A stretch of DNA of 64,000 bases from Aquincolibacterium sp964606385 (GCA_964606385.1 CAZSFZ010000008.1:16807-80806), one strand, 5' to 3'; counted from the first letter of the stretch, positions 7,914-16,997 are shown. The notes: generated from the sequence alone by a model not told the origin. Numbers and translations are program-made.

Positions 7914-8801
7914 TTATTCCCCTTCCGGATCAAAATGGACGGTCACGTCCGCGCTTGGATGGTGCGTCTTGATTTTATCGATCAAAGATTCGGTCATGTC
8001 ATGTGCCTTCTTGAAATTATCCTCACCGCGGATCTCGATATGAAAATCCAGAAAAAGCTGATTACCGACGATCCGGCTCCGGAGATTATGCACCCCAACG
8101 ATCGAGGCATGGTGCCGCAGGATAAGCATTTTCAGCGTGTGAAGTTCCGTATTTGAAAGCCCGCGGTCCAAAAGCTCGGAAACGGCCCTTGTCAGAATAT
8201 GCCAGGCTTCCTTAAAAATATAACCGGCCACAAAAAGCGATACGACCAAGTCCCATGCCACCGCCCCGGTCCAACCCACTAACAAAAGAGCTGCCACGAC
8301 CCCCACATAACAGACAAAATCCATCGAGTAGTGGACTTTTTCGGTTCCCAGGATCAGCGACCGGTTCTTCTGGGACAGAACCCGGAGGCGCCAGGAAATA
8401 AGAAGCGTCACAACCCCGGAAAAAGCGATCACCGCGATCCCCAACGGAATCTCGGAAACAAAACTCCCCTGCACAAGACGGCGGATCGACTCAAAGATAA
8501 CGAATGACCCGCTCGCCATAATAAAAAGACTTTGAAAAAGCCCGGCAAGGCTTTCGATCTTCCCGTGGCCATACGCGTGTTCTTCATCGGGAGGTTTGGA
8601 GGCTTCGCGAAAAGCGAAAAAATTAAGCGCGGACATCATCATATCCAGCATCGAATCCAGGGCCGATGCCATGATCGCCATGGAATGCGTCACAAGACCC
8701 GCTGAAAATTTCACGATGGTCAGGAGCAGGGCCGCGCCGACGGACAGCAGGATCGCTTGGCGCGCCTGTTGAACGTATCGCTCCATCCCCTCCTGGGTCA
8801 T
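7914..8801 (-). CDS. Cation diffusion facilitator (FieF-like metal efflux)
   Basis: The 295-residue membrane protein begins with about six transmembrane helices and ends in a cytosolic ferredoxin-like domain. The metal-binding sequence of CDF transporters is visible: SALDSMLDM with Asp49 and Asp53 in helix 2, and EEHAYGHGKIE (75-79) in the following loop. Such proteins export Zn2+, Fe2+, Mn2+ or Cd2+ in exchange for protons. The DxxxD plus HAYGHGK pattern is like FieF/YiiP, although the exact metal cannot be read from sequence. It sits 12 bp before the two-component regulator gene and 9 bp after a single-domain receiver, so metal-responsive control by this pair is plausible. Confidence 0.9.
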   Translation of the reverse strand: MTQEGMERYVQQARQAILLSVGAALLLTIVKFSAGLVTHSMAIMASALDSMLDMMMSALNFFAFREASKPPDEEHAYGHGKIESLAGLFQSLFIMASGSFVIFESIRRLVQGSFVSEIPLGIAVIAFSGVVTLLISWRLRVLSQKNRSLILGTEKVHYSMDFVCYVGVVAALLLVGWTGAVAWDLVVSLFVAGYIFKEAWHILTRAVSELLDRGLSNTELHTLKMLILRHHASIVGVHNLRSRIVGNQLFLDFHIEIRGEDNFKKAHDMTESLIDKIKTHHPSADVTVHFDPEGE

Positions 8802-8810
8802 CGGGATCCC

Positions 8811-9182
8811 TCAGCCGGTTTGACTGTCCGTAAGCAGTTTTTCGACCATGGCCAAGAGCTGGCCTGTCTCAAACGGCTTCGCCAAAAATGCGTCCGCCTT
8901 GCTTTGGCGCCAGGCGACCTGCTCTTCCGGATAGGCGCTGATCAAAAGCACCGGGGTCTTTGAATTCTTCGCGGAGCCCTTCGTGTATTCACACACCTGA
9001 TAACCCGTATGGCCGGGCATGCGCACGTCGAAGATCAGCAAGTGATAGGCTTTTTGTTTGGATTTTTCGATCGCCACCTTGCCGTCCGGCGCGTATTCCA
9101 CTTCATGGCCGTGCCGGCGAAGGCGTTCGGAAAGGATCAGGAGAACATCCGGTTCATCATCCGCGATCAGAATTTTCGCCAT
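8811..9182 (-). CDS. Single-domain response regulator
   Basis: This is a lone receiver domain of 123 residues with the acidic pair Asp8/Asp9, the phospho-acceptor Asp52 in LLIFDVRMPG, Ser/Thr switch residues and a conserved Lys in LAKPF. It has no output domain, so it must act by protein contact (CheY- or Spo0F-like) or as a phosphate sink. It lies between mutL (4-bp gap) and the CDF transporter gene (9-bp gap). A relay link to the neighbouring OmpR/CusS pair is possible but not shown. Confidence 0.88.
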   Translation of the reverse strand: MAKILIADDEPDVLLILSERLRRHGHEVEYAPDGKVAIEKSKQKAYHLLIFDVRMPGHTGYQVCEYTKGSAKNSKTPVLLISAYPEEQVAWRQSKADAFLAKPFETGQLLAMVEKLLTDSQTG

Positions 9183-9186
9183 AACC

Positions 9187-10959
9187 TTAAAGCTTCCGTT
9201 TAAATTGTTTTTCGAGATCTGACAATGAATATTTCACGATACTGGGCCGGCCGTGCGGACAATTGAACGGATTTTTGCACAGCGCCAACTGCCCCAACAA
9301 AGCCTCCATCGCCGGGAGCGTCAACGGATCCGCCGCTTTCACGGACCTGCGTTTGCAGGCGATCATGGCCGCGACATCCTCTTGGGCCCCCTTAAGTCCG
9401 GTTTGCGTCTTCCCCGCCTCTTCTTCATCGACAAATTGCTTGATAATCGTTACTGGATTTTCATCTTTTAAAATGAAGGGCAACCCGCGCACCACAAAGG
9501 CCCGTTCCCCGAAAAGTTCTATATCAAAGCCCAGTTTGACTAAAAACCCGATCTTTTTTTTCAGGATCTCCACCTGCCGCGGATGCAATTCGATGACTTC
9601 TTCCATCAAAAGCCCCTGGGTCGCGGGCCGCTCCGATTCGAAATTTTTCATGAGCACCTCGAACATGACGCGCTCATGCGCCGCGTGCTGGTCCACGATC
9701 ACGTAGCCTTCCTCGGTTTCCGCGAGAAAATAGGTCCGGTGGATCTGCCCCAACACACGCGTGATCTTGAGCCCCTTGCCGATCTCAAGCGGAGCCGAGG
9801 CGTCCACTTTTCTCATCATAACGTCCGCGACAACGGCCTCCGCGACCTTCAAAGGCGCGTCATGGGACGCCATGCGCTCCTCAAAACCAAAACTCGGTTC
9901 CTGGAACCTCGTCTTCATAAAAGATCCGGAAGGGATTTCCGATTTTTCACGAAAAGACGGCGTCAGGTCGCCGTTCTGTTTAAGCGCTCCGGCCACGGCC
10001 CTTTCGATCATTGTCTTGATGACCGCTTCGTGCGAGAGACGGACCTGTTGCTTGGTGGGATGAACATTCACATCGACGTATTGCGGGTTCAAATCCAGAA
10101 AAAGGATCGCCGCAGGAAATTGATGCTGCATCAAAAGCCCGTGATACCCTGCCTGGAGACCGTAACTCAGGCCGTAGGCCTTGACCCAGCGGCGGTTGAT
10201 GAAGAGAAATTGTTGGGCACGGTTCCCGGAAGCCATGGACGGTTTCCCGATCAATCCCGAAAGTTTCGCGTGCGGGATCTCGCCTTGCACCGGGATCGTC
10301 TGCTTGGCCCAATCATCGCCCAAGACAGCGGCCGCCCGAACCGAGAGGTCCCGGGTCGGCACGAGATCTAGCACCTTCTTCCCATCCGAAGCGAGAACGA
10401 ATCGGACATGAAGATTCGCCAGGGCAAGGCAAGTCACCGTGTCGAGAATATGCCCGAATTCGGTCGTATCCTGTTTCAGGAATTTCCGGCGCGCGGGTGT
10501 GTTAAAAAAAAGATCCCGGATCTCAACAACCGTACCCGCGGCGGCCGGGCACTCTTTCGCCTTGGCCAGCTTTCCGCCTTCCACCACAAGCTCGGTTCCC
10601 GTGGAAGCGTCCGCGGCCCGGGTCTGAAGCGTGAAGCGCGATACCGCGGCAATGCTCGGAAGCGCCTCACCGCGAAAACCAAAACTCGAAACGTTGTCCA
10701 GATCTTCGGCTTTTTCGATCTTGCTCGTCGCATGCCTCTGGATCGCGAGCTGGGCATCCTCGGCGGACATGCCGGAGCCGTTATCCGCCACGCGGATCAG
10801 GCTTTTGCCGCCATGCCGGATCTCGATCTCGATCCGGTCCGCGCCGGCATCCAGCGAATTCTCGACGAGTTCCTTCACGATGGACGCCGGCCGTTCCACG
10901 ACCTCCCCGGCCGCGATCTTATTCGCCACAAGCTCGGATAAAATGCGTATTTTTCCCAT
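9187..10959 (-). CDS. mutL: DNA mismatch repair protein MutL
   Basis: From the ATG at 10957-10959 (MGKIRILSE) the protein is 590 residues. An upstream in-frame start would overlap mutS without need. The N-terminal GHKL ATPase shows the MutL signatures ELVENSLDAGA, DNGSGM and GFRGEAL. The C-terminal dimerisation domain carries the endonuclease motif DQHAAHERVMFE (DQHA-x2-E-x4-E), so this MutL is probably a nicking enzyme of the MutH-independent type. It follows mutS by 2 bp. It couples mismatch recognition by MutS to strand incision and excision. Confidence 0.97.
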   Translation of the reverse strand: MGKIRILSELVANKIAAGEVVERPASIVKELVENSLDAGADRIEIEIRHGGKSLIRVADNGSGMSAEDAQLAIQRHATSKIEKAEDLDNVSSFGFRGEALPSIAAVSRFTLQTRAADASTGTELVVEGGKLAKAKECPAAAGTVVEIRDLFFNTPARRKFLKQDTTEFGHILDTVTCLALANLHVRFVLASDGKKVLDLVPTRDLSVRAAAVLGDDWAKQTIPVQGEIPHAKLSGLIGKPSMASGNRAQQFLFINRRWVKAYGLSYGLQAGYHGLLMQHQFPAAILFLDLNPQYVDVNVHPTKQQVRLSHEAVIKTMIERAVAGALKQNGDLTPSFREKSEIPSGSFMKTRFQEPSFGFEERMASHDAPLKVAEAVVADVMMRKVDASAPLEIGKGLKITRVLGQIHRTYFLAETEEGYVIVDQHAAHERVMFEVLMKNFESERPATQGLLMEEVIELHPRQVEILKKKIGFLVKLGFDIELFGERAFVVRGLPFILKDENPVTIIKQFVDEEEAGKTQTGLKGAQEDVAAMIACKRRSVKAADPLTLPAMEALLGQLALCKNPFNCPHGRPSIVKYSLSDLEKQFKRKL

Positions 10960-10961
10960 CG

Positions 10962-13622
10962 CTATTTTTTCCCCTGATCGAGCTTGACCTTCCAAGCCGA
11001 TATCTTTTGCAGCGCTTCCATCGGCGTCAGCCGGTCCGTATCCAGTTTCTTGAGCTCTTCCTCAACCTCGCTCGGCTCCTTCGCCGCGACATCAAAAAGC
11101 GTGGGACCGGCCTCCGCGATCTTTTTTGCGCCGCGCGTTTTCTTGGACTCAATGATCTGCGTGGCTTCGGTGTTCTCGCTTTCAAGGATCGCCAGGATCT
11201 CCTTCGCGCGCTGGGTCACATTCGCCGGAATACCGGCAAGCTCCGCCACATGGATCCCGTAACTCCGTTCCGACGCTCCCCGGGCCACTTTGCGAAGAAA
11301 CACGATCCCGTCCTTGGTTTCTTTCACCGTCATTTTATAATTTTTAATACCGGAAAAATGCTCCTCCAGCTGCGTTAATTCATGATAATGCGTTGCGAAA
11401 AGCGTTCGCGGCCGCGTTTTTCCCTGAGCGAGATATTCGCAAACCGCCCAGGCGATGCTCACGCCGTCAAAAGTCGATGTCCCGCGCCCCACTTCATCCA
11501 GGATCAAAAGACTGCGCTCCGTCGCTTCCTGCAGGATATGGGCCGTCTCCAGCATCTCGACCATGAACGTGCTTTCTCCCCGGGCGAGATCATCGGAAGC
11601 GCCGATACGCGTAAAGATCCTGTCGACAAGCCCCACATGCGCCGCTTTCGCGGGCACAAAAGACCCCATCTGCGCGAGAAGGACGATATGCGCCATCTGA
11701 CGGATATAAGTCGATTTCCCGGCCATGTTCGGCCCGGTCAACACCACCAACTGCGTTTTGTCGTCATCCAGGATCCCGTCATTTTCCACAAATTTTCCTG
11801 CCGGAAGCATGCTCTCCACGACTGGATGACGCCCTCCCTGGATCCGGAGCGTCCTGTCGTCGGTCACTTCCGGCCTCACCCATTTCTTCTCAAGCGCGAC
11901 ACGCGCAAGGGACATCAGGGCATCCAGAACGCCGACGGCTTTTGCCATATTCTGAAGCGCCAGAAGATCCTCCAGCACCTTCTCACGGATCTCGAGAAAG
12001 ATCTGGTATTCCAGCATCTTGATCTTGTCTTGCGCTCCCGAGATCTTCTCATCCCACGCCTTGAGTTCCGGGACAATGAAACGTTCGGCGTTCGCGAGCG
12101 TCTGCCGGCGGATGTAATTTTCGGGGACCTGACTGAGGTAGGAGCGGCTGACCTCCAGGGTGTAGCCGAACACGCCCGAGTATTTGACCTTGAGCGATTT
12201 GATCCCCGTGCGTTCGATCTCACGCTGTTGGAACTCAAGGATCCATTGCTTCCCTTTCTGGGAAATATTCCGCAGGTCATCCAATTCCTCGGAATAGCCG
12301 TTCCGGATAAGCCCGCCGTCTTTAACGCCGATCGGCGGTTCCTCCACGATCGAACGGGCAATGAGTTCGCTCAATTTTGGAAAAGGCTGGACCTGTTTCT
12401 GCAGGTCGCGGATCAGATCGGCGTCAAAAGCTCCGAGAATATTACGGATCTCCGGAACGCGGTCGAGGAACACCTTGAGGTTCACAAGGTCCCGCGCGTT
12501 CGCCACGCCGTAATTAAGCCGGCTCAGGGTCCGTTCCATGTCTTTTACGCCTTTCAGGATACGTCCCATATTCTCCGTGTGATGAAGCTCCTGGATAAGC
12601 TCATGGACCGATTCCTGGCGTTTCTGAATTTCGGCAATATCAAGAAGCGGATGCGTAAGCCAGTGATACAGATGCCGTGCCCCCATCGCCGTGAGCGTCC
12701 GGTCCACGACCGAGAGCAGTGTCCCGCAGTCCTTGCGCCCGCTCTGGGACGTCACAAGTTCGAGGCTCCGCTGGGCCTGCCGGTCGATCACCATGAACTG
12801 CGCGGCATTGAAAAGCCGCGGCTTTTGCACATGATCAAGCGCGCTATGAAAATGATCTTTCAGGTAATACAAAATCGCCCCGCAAGCCCCAACCGCCAGA
12901 GGATGGTCATGAAAGGAAATGGTCTGCGCGGAACCCAGCTTGAAGATCTCGAGCAGCAGCCGCATCGAATCCTCCGGCTCGAAGATCCAGTCCTCGTAAA
13001 CCGTCAGGGCCGCCTTGAGATTTTCTTTGATAAAAGCGGTGAGGTCCTCGCGGGCCCCCATCGTCTTTGTGATCACCACTTCGCGCGGCCAAAGAAGCGT
13101 CAGTTCGTCAAGAAGACGGTCTTTCGCGATCTCGCGGACATAGAACTCCCCGGTACTTAATTCCAGATAAGCCAGCACGGACGAATCTTTCCCCTCCAGG
13201 ACCGCGGCCATATATTGCAGGTTCTTTTCGGGGGTTTCATCATCCAGATATGTGGCCGGCGTGATGATGCGTGTCACCTTCCGCTCCACAAGGCCCTTGG
13301 CCTGGGAGGGATCCCCCATCTGTTCGCAAATGGCGACCTTGAGGTTATGGTCCAGCAGGGTCCGCACATAGCCCTGAAAGGCGTGGAAAGGAAATCCGCA
13401 CATCGGCACGCGGCCTGCTTCCCCGCCTTCGCGGCCCGTCAGGGTGATGTTCAGGATATCCGACGAACGGACCGCGTCCTCAAAGAACATCTCGTAAAAG
13501 TCTCCGAGACGGAAAAAAAGGATGGTATCCGTGGGCAGGGTCTTCTTGATAGAGCGGTACTGCTCCATCATGGGAGTCAGTTTTACCTGAGAATCAAGAT
13601 TGACTGGATTGGTCTGGGTCAA
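10962..13622 (-). CDS. mutS: DNA mismatch repair protein MutS
   Basis: About 886 residues of a full-length MutS1: the mismatch-contact motif FYEMF in FFRLGDFYEMF near the N-terminus, lever/clamp domains, and an ABC-type ATPase with P-loop GPNMAGKST, Walker B LLILDEVGRGTS and the ATHYHEL segment. No ATG is suitable. Two in-frame TTG codons exist (13626-13628 and 13620-13622), and CAGGAG abuts the first, so the second, with about 6 nt spacing, is preferred. A candidate -10 (TATACT) lies 24 nt upstream. It forms an operon with mutL. Confidence 0.96.
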   Translation of the reverse strand: MTQTNPVNLDSQVKLTPMMEQYRSIKKTLPTDTILFFRLGDFYEMFFEDAVRSSDILNITLTGREGGEAGRVPMCGFPFHAFQGYVRTLLDHNLKVAICEQMGDPSQAKGLVERKVTRIITPATYLDDETPEKNLQYMAAVLEGKDSSVLAYLELSTGEFYVREIAKDRLLDELTLLWPREVVITKTMGAREDLTAFIKENLKAALTVYEDWIFEPEDSMRLLLEIFKLGSAQTISFHDHPLAVGACGAILYYLKDHFHSALDHVQKPRLFNAAQFMVIDRQAQRSLELVTSQSGRKDCGTLLSVVDRTLTAMGARHLYHWLTHPLLDIAEIQKRQESVHELIQELHHTENMGRILKGVKDMERTLSRLNYGVANARDLVNLKVFLDRVPEIRNILGAFDADLIRDLQKQVQPFPKLSELIARSIVEEPPIGVKDGGLIRNGYSEELDDLRNISQKGKQWILEFQQREIERTGIKSLKVKYSGVFGYTLEVSRSYLSQVPENYIRRQTLANAERFIVPELKAWDEKISGAQDKIKMLEYQIFLEIREKVLEDLLALQNMAKAVGVLDALMSLARVALEKKWVRPEVTDDRTLRIQGGRHPVVESMLPAGKFVENDGILDDDKTQLVVLTGPNMAGKSTYIRQMAHIVLLAQMGSFVPAKAAHVGLVDRIFTRIGASDDLARGESTFMVEMLETAHILQEATERSLLILDEVGRGTSTFDGVSIAWAVCEYLAQGKTRPRTLFATHYHELTQLEEHFSGIKNYKMTVKETKDGIVFLRKVARGASERSYGIHVAELAGIPANVTQRAKEILAILESENTEATQIIESKKTRGAKKIAEAGPTLFDVAAKEPSEVEEELKKLDTDRLTPMEALQKISAWKVKLDQGKK

Positions 13623-13651
13623 GAGCAACTCCTGAGCGAAATTGAGGCCTT

Positions 13652-13657
13652 AGTATA
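13652..13657 (-). promoter_or_regulatory. Candidate -10 element for mutS-mutL
   Basis: TATACT on the minus strand lies 24 nt before the first candidate TTG codon of mutS, in a 72-bp gap after the 3D-domain gene. A weak TTCAGG lies about 17 bp further upstream. The implied short leader still contains the CAGGAG ribosome site. Confidence 0.4.
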
Positions 13658-13700
13658 CCCAATTCCCCCTGAGACCTGAAGCGGTTTTCAGCTGAGGGAT

Positions 13701-14195
13701 TTAATCCATCCACCGGCCGTTGATCTTGATACGCATGCGGCGGGCGCCCCACTGGAGGGCCGTCTGGTGCCCCCCTTGAGCATTGGGGATAAAAATATCG
13801 ATATGGCGTCCGCGGATCTTCCCTCCCCGGTCTTCGACCGTAAAATCCCGCCGGTTCCCGAGAAGATTGCGCACGGCAAGCCAATCCCATAATGTAAATG
13901 GAACCAGTTCCACGGTGGATTTAAAAGGGATCGATTTGTCCGCGGCCACACCTCCCCAGTAAAGGGGCCGCATACTGGCAAATTTCCCGTCCCGGAATTC
14001 CGGGATATTGATGCAGATCGGACAGTCACAATAGGCGGTGATCAGATAACTATGCCGCAGCCAAAGCACGTCATAGACTTTCCAGACACACGCGGCAAGA
14101 ACGAGAAGAAAAATGCATCTCCTCAGGATAGAAAAGAAAGGATTTTTTGGCTTCTCCGGACCTTCGGGGATCAAAAAGATCTTTTCCTCGGTCAT
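13701..14195 (-). CDS. Membrane-anchored 3D-domain protein
   Basis: The 164-residue protein has one N-terminal transmembrane helix (about 26-45) followed by an extracytoplasmic 3D domain. The three conserved aspartates can be read in GGVAAD, VEDRGGK and GRHIDIF. The 3D fold is shared with the catalytic part of MltA-type lytic transglycosylases and with the YocH/YuiC and Rpf-like wall enzymes. A peptidoglycan-cleaving role is likely. Here the domain stands alone behind a signal anchor. Its ATG overlaps the stop of the transporter gene (ATGA at 14192-14195). The extra cysteines in AYCDCPIC are unusual and could form disulfides or bind metal. Confidence 0.8.
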   Translation of the reverse strand: MTEEKIFLIPEGPEKPKNPFFSILRRCIFLLVLAACVWKVYDVLWLRHSYLITAYCDCPICINIPEFRDGKFASMRPLYWGGVAADKSIPFKSTVELVPFTLWDWLAVRNLLGNRRDFTVEDRGGKIRGRHIDIFIPNAQGGHQTALQWGARRMRIKINGRWMD

Positions 14196-15454
14196 GAGGC
14201 TTCTCCCGCCCTTGCGGCTGAGTCAGCAGACCTTACCGGAAGATAAGGGATCAGGATCAGCGCCAACAACGAAAAAGCCGCCGAAACGAGGATCAGCGGC
14301 TCAAGCCCGATCCGGGAGAACAGAAAACCCCCGAGAGCGCTTGAGCCCATCTGCCCAAGATTATAGAAAGACATCAAGAGCGCAAAAACCGTTCCTCCGG
14401 CAAATTGCGGCGATGTCTGGGCTGCGAGGTTAAGCAGCGTCAGAAAGATCACGGCCCCCGCCATCCCGAGAAGAAAATTCATCGAAAGCGCGAGTGTCTT
14501 CAGCCACACCCCATGAACCATGAGCCAGGGAACAAAATAGACAAAATAAGACAAGGTCGAGAACACTCCGATCAGCACTGCATAGAGGAGGAATTTCCGG
14601 ACCGGAAAGCGGGCAAACGCAAGGCCATAAAGCACACTGCCCAAAAGGGCTCCCGCACTCGCTACGGCCTGCAGAATTCCGAGGAATGACGGGCTGAACC
14701 CAAGCCGATCGACAGTATAATAAAAAAAAGGCGCCCCGAACGACGGGGAAAAATTCCATAAAAAAAGAAATGCCGCAAGCACCCAGATGCCGCTATGCCG
14801 GAAGACCTCCCTGAGATCCGTCTGGGCCGCCTTTTCAGAATGTGGCCGGGAAGGCTCCCGGACCATCCCAAGAATGATCCCGGCCGTCACCAGGGGAAAC
14901 AGCGCCGTTAACGCAAAAATACTCCTGTAAGTCATCACCCCTCGCTGCGCGAATTCGGCCACATATCCTCCGCACAAAGAGGTGATGATCATAGCTACGT
15001 AAACGGCGGTCCACTGAATGGACTGAAATTGCCCCGTCATATTGAGCGGCTGACCGGTCTCGACCATGAGGCCATCCGAGACCACATCCTGGAATGCGTA
15101 GGCCATATAAATAAACGTCATCAGTATCAGCAAAGGAACCGCGAGTGACAGATCCGGCAAAAAAACCAGCATGATCCAGCCTGCGGCTGCGCAAAGAGAC
15201 GTCAGAATAAGATAGGATTTCCTCCGGGAGCCGAAAAGCGGGAAGAGATCGGAGATCATCCCCCAGAGAGGTTTGATCACCCAGGCAAGAAAGGTCGCCG
15301 CCTGAAAATAAGCCATTTGCTGGGGTGTCAGCCGAGCCTGATCCTTCAGCAGAAAATTGACCGCCAGGGCCGGCAGGGCCCCGAGACCGTTCATGGAAAA
15401 AAAATAGATCGAAGCGAATACGACGGCCAGCGGAAGCCACTCTGACTTTTTCAT
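14192..15454 (-). CDS. MFS transporter, BT1 (folate-biopterin)-like
   Basis: Starting at the ATG at 15452-15454 (GGAG about 7 nt upstream) the protein has 420 residues and about twelve predicted transmembrane helices. The early segment KPLWGMISDLFPLFGSRRKSY matches the BT1/FBT branch of the major facilitator superfamily, whose known members carry folates or pterins. In bacteria the substrate is usually unknown. An upstream TTG at 15464-15466 is in frame but has no proper ribosome site. A 15-bp perfect palindrome lies 24 bp before the start and may be an operator. It is co-transcribed with the 3D-domain gene. Confidence 0.8.
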   Translation of the reverse strand: MKKSEWLPLAVVFASIYFFSMNGLGALPALAVNFLLKDQARLTPQQMAYFQAATFLAWVIKPLWGMISDLFPLFGSRRKSYLILTSLCAAAGWIMLVFLPDLSLAVPLLILMTFIYMAYAFQDVVSDGLMVETGQPLNMTGQFQSIQWTAVYVAMIITSLCGGYVAEFAQRGVMTYRSIFALTALFPLVTAGIILGMVREPSRPHSEKAAQTDLREVFRHSGIWVLAAFLFLWNFSPSFGAPFFYYTVDRLGFSPSFLGILQAVASAGALLGSVLYGLAFARFPVRKFLLYAVLIGVFSTLSYFVYFVPWLMVHGVWLKTLALSMNFLLGMAGAVIFLTLLNLAAQTSPQFAGGTVFALLMSFYNLGQMGSSALGGFLFSRIGLEPLILVSAAFSLLALILIPYLPVRSADSAARAGEAS

Positions 15455-15477
15455 GCTTGGCTCCAATACCTATCAAC

Positions 15478-15492
15478 TTCAACTAAGTTGAA
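15478..15492. promoter_or_regulatory. Perfect palindrome before the BT1-like transporter
   Basis: TTCAACT-A-AGTTGAA is a perfect 7-1-7 dyad in the divergent region between the transporter and the HAD gene, 24 bp upstream of the transporter ATG. It lies within the putative leader and has the size of a repressor site. No regulator gene is adjacent. Confidence 0.4.
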
Positions 15493-15549
15493 ATTGGGGC
15501 CGTCCATGTCGCCCTTTTTGAGATTCGATGATGACATGGGCGGTAATAT

Positions 15550-15578
15550 AGCATACCTTTTTTGACACCCTATGATAA
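15550..15578 (-). promoter_or_regulatory. Candidate promoter for the transporter operon
   Basis: On the minus strand TTATCA (15573-15578), 17 bp, and TATGCT (15550-15555) form a moderate sigma70-like promoter in the divergent region. The transcript would carry the palindrome at 15478-15492 in its leader. Confidence 0.35.
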
Positions 15579-15623
15579 AATTCCGTCACTCATGAATAGT
15601 AAAAACGGAAGGCTTAGACGAGC

Positions 15624-16319
15624 ATGAAAAAACTGCTTTTATTCGATATCGACGGAACACTTCTCCTCACCGGAGGCGCCGGGAAAATCGCTTTCGAAGA
15701 GGCGTTTGAGGAGATCTTTGAGATCCCGGATGTCTGGCGCGACCTCGATCCTCACGGGAAAACCGATCCCGCCATTTTTGATGAAGTTGCCCTGCGGGAA
15801 CTCGGCCGTTTGCTCACCCCGGGAGAATTTGATCTCCTGATGGAACGCTACGAAGAGATCTTCGAAGAACGGATCAAGGAATCCCCCCGCTTCGAGCTCA
15901 TGCCCGGCGTGATCGAGATCCTGGAGCATCTTTCCCGCGACCGGGATATTTTCCTGGCCCTTGCCACGGGGAATTTTGAAGGCGCCGGGCGCATGAAACT
16001 CAAGCGCGGCGCTATCGAACATTATTTTCGCGCCGGGGGCTTCGGCAACGACGCTCGCGAACGCCACAAGATCCTTATAGCGGCCATCGCCTACTCCGAA
16101 GAACTTGCCCATAAGAACTTTAAGAAAGAGGATGTTTTCGTCATCGGGGATACCGAATACGATATTGCCGCCGCCAAAAAAGCCGGGGTGCGAAGCATTG
16201 CCGTGCTCACGAATGGCCGAACCCCCAAACACTTCGAGCAGGACCCACCGGATCACATCCTTAAAGATCTCACCAACATCAAGGCCTTCATGGCCTGCCT
16301 CAATGGCTCTTCAGAGTGA
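15624..16319 (+). CDS. HAD-family phosphatase
   Basis: The 231-residue protein has the HAD motif I LLFDIDGTLL with the nucleophile Asp8, a helical cap, motif II (LALATGN), the conserved lysine region, and motif IV VIGDTEYDIAAAKKAG. It resembles phosphoglycolate phosphatase and related small-molecule phosphatases, but the substrate cannot be assigned. It is one of few plus-strand genes here. It is divergent from the BT1-like transporter and overlaps the 3' end of the convergent radC by 9 bp. Confidence 0.88.
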   Translation: MKKLLLFDIDGTLLLTGGAGKIAFEEAFEEIFEIPDVWRDLDPHGKTDPAIFDEVALRELGRLLTPGEFDLLMERYEEIFEERIKESPRFELMPGVIEILEHLSRDRDIFLALATGNFEGAGRMKLKRGAIEHYFRAGGFGNDARERHKILIAAIAYSEELAHKNFKKEDVFVIGDTEYDIAAAKKAGVRSIAVLTNGRTPKHFEQDPPDHILKDLTNIKAFMACLNGSSE

Positions 16320-16991
16320 ATTACGCTCCGAAAAGCTGAAGTACTGGTTTTCCCCGATAATGATGTGGTCCAGGATCCGGACGGAAATGGTCTGACAGGC
16401 CGCTTTGATCTTTTGCGTGATCTCATAATCCTCCCGGCTTGGTTCGACTTTCCCCGACGGATGATTATGGACCAACACCAGATTGGAAGCGTGAAATTCA
16501 AGGGCGGCCTTGACGATCTCCCGAGGATGGACCGCCGCCTCATCGATCGTTCCGTAAAAAAGATCCCGTTCCCCCAAAATACGGAGCGCCTTATCCAGAA
16601 AAAGGACTTTGAATATCTCTCTTTTCTGGTCCCGTAAGGCGGCGGAAAGATAATCCGTCACCGCCTGCGGGCTTCTCACAAAATTCTGCCCGATCATCTT
16701 CTCCCGGAGCTGCCGGAGACCGATCTCCCGGACCGCCAGGATCATGCAAGCCTTGGCGGGTCCCAAACCTTTCACGCTCTGAAACACCGCCGGGGTTTGA
16801 GAAAGGATCCCCCTTAAGCCGCCAAACCGGACAAGCAGGTCCCGCGAAAAAGTGACCACATCCTGACCCCGGGTTCCTTTCCCAAAAAGGACCGCCAAGA
16901 GCTCCGCGTCGGACAGCACGTGAGCCCCCTTCTGCATCATCTTTTCCCTCGGCCTTTCCGCCTCAGGCCAATCACGAATGCTTTTGATCAT
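16311..16991 (-). CDS. radC: RadC/JAB-domain protein
   Basis: The 226-residue protein begins with the classical RadC segment (IRDWPEAERPREK), a helix-hairpin-helix region, and ends in a JAB/MPN metal-binding domain with HNHPSG...EPSREDYE (HxH-x-S-x-D). The family is often called a DNA repair protein, but its biochemical role remains unclear. There is no Shine-Dalgarno sequence. A TTGATT-16-TATCAT promoter ends only 6 nt before the ATG, suggesting a leaderless mRNA. The 3' end overlaps the HAD gene. Confidence 0.92.
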   Translation of the reverse strand: MIKSIRDWPEAERPREKMMQKGAHVLSDAELLAVLFGKGTRGQDVVTFSRDLLVRFGGLRGILSQTPAVFQSVKGLGPAKACMILAVREIGLRQLREKMIGQNFVRSPQAVTDYLSAALRDQKREIFKVLFLDKALRILGERDLFYGTIDEAAVHPREIVKAALEFHASNLVLVHNHPSGKVEPSREDYEITQKIKAACQTISVRILDHIIIGENQYFSFSERNSL

Positions 16992-16997
16992 GAGGTT

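Noticed and set aside
11382..13160. 592-residue plus-strand frame
   Set aside because: Antisense shadow of mutS, low-complexity composition typical of reverse frames in GC-rich genes.
15504..15539. CCATGTC-N22-GACATGG inverted repeat
   Set aside because: Short arms with long spacing; could be chance in this region.
15562..15567. TTGACA as -35 of the HAD gene
   Set aside because: No -10 at a proper distance was found.
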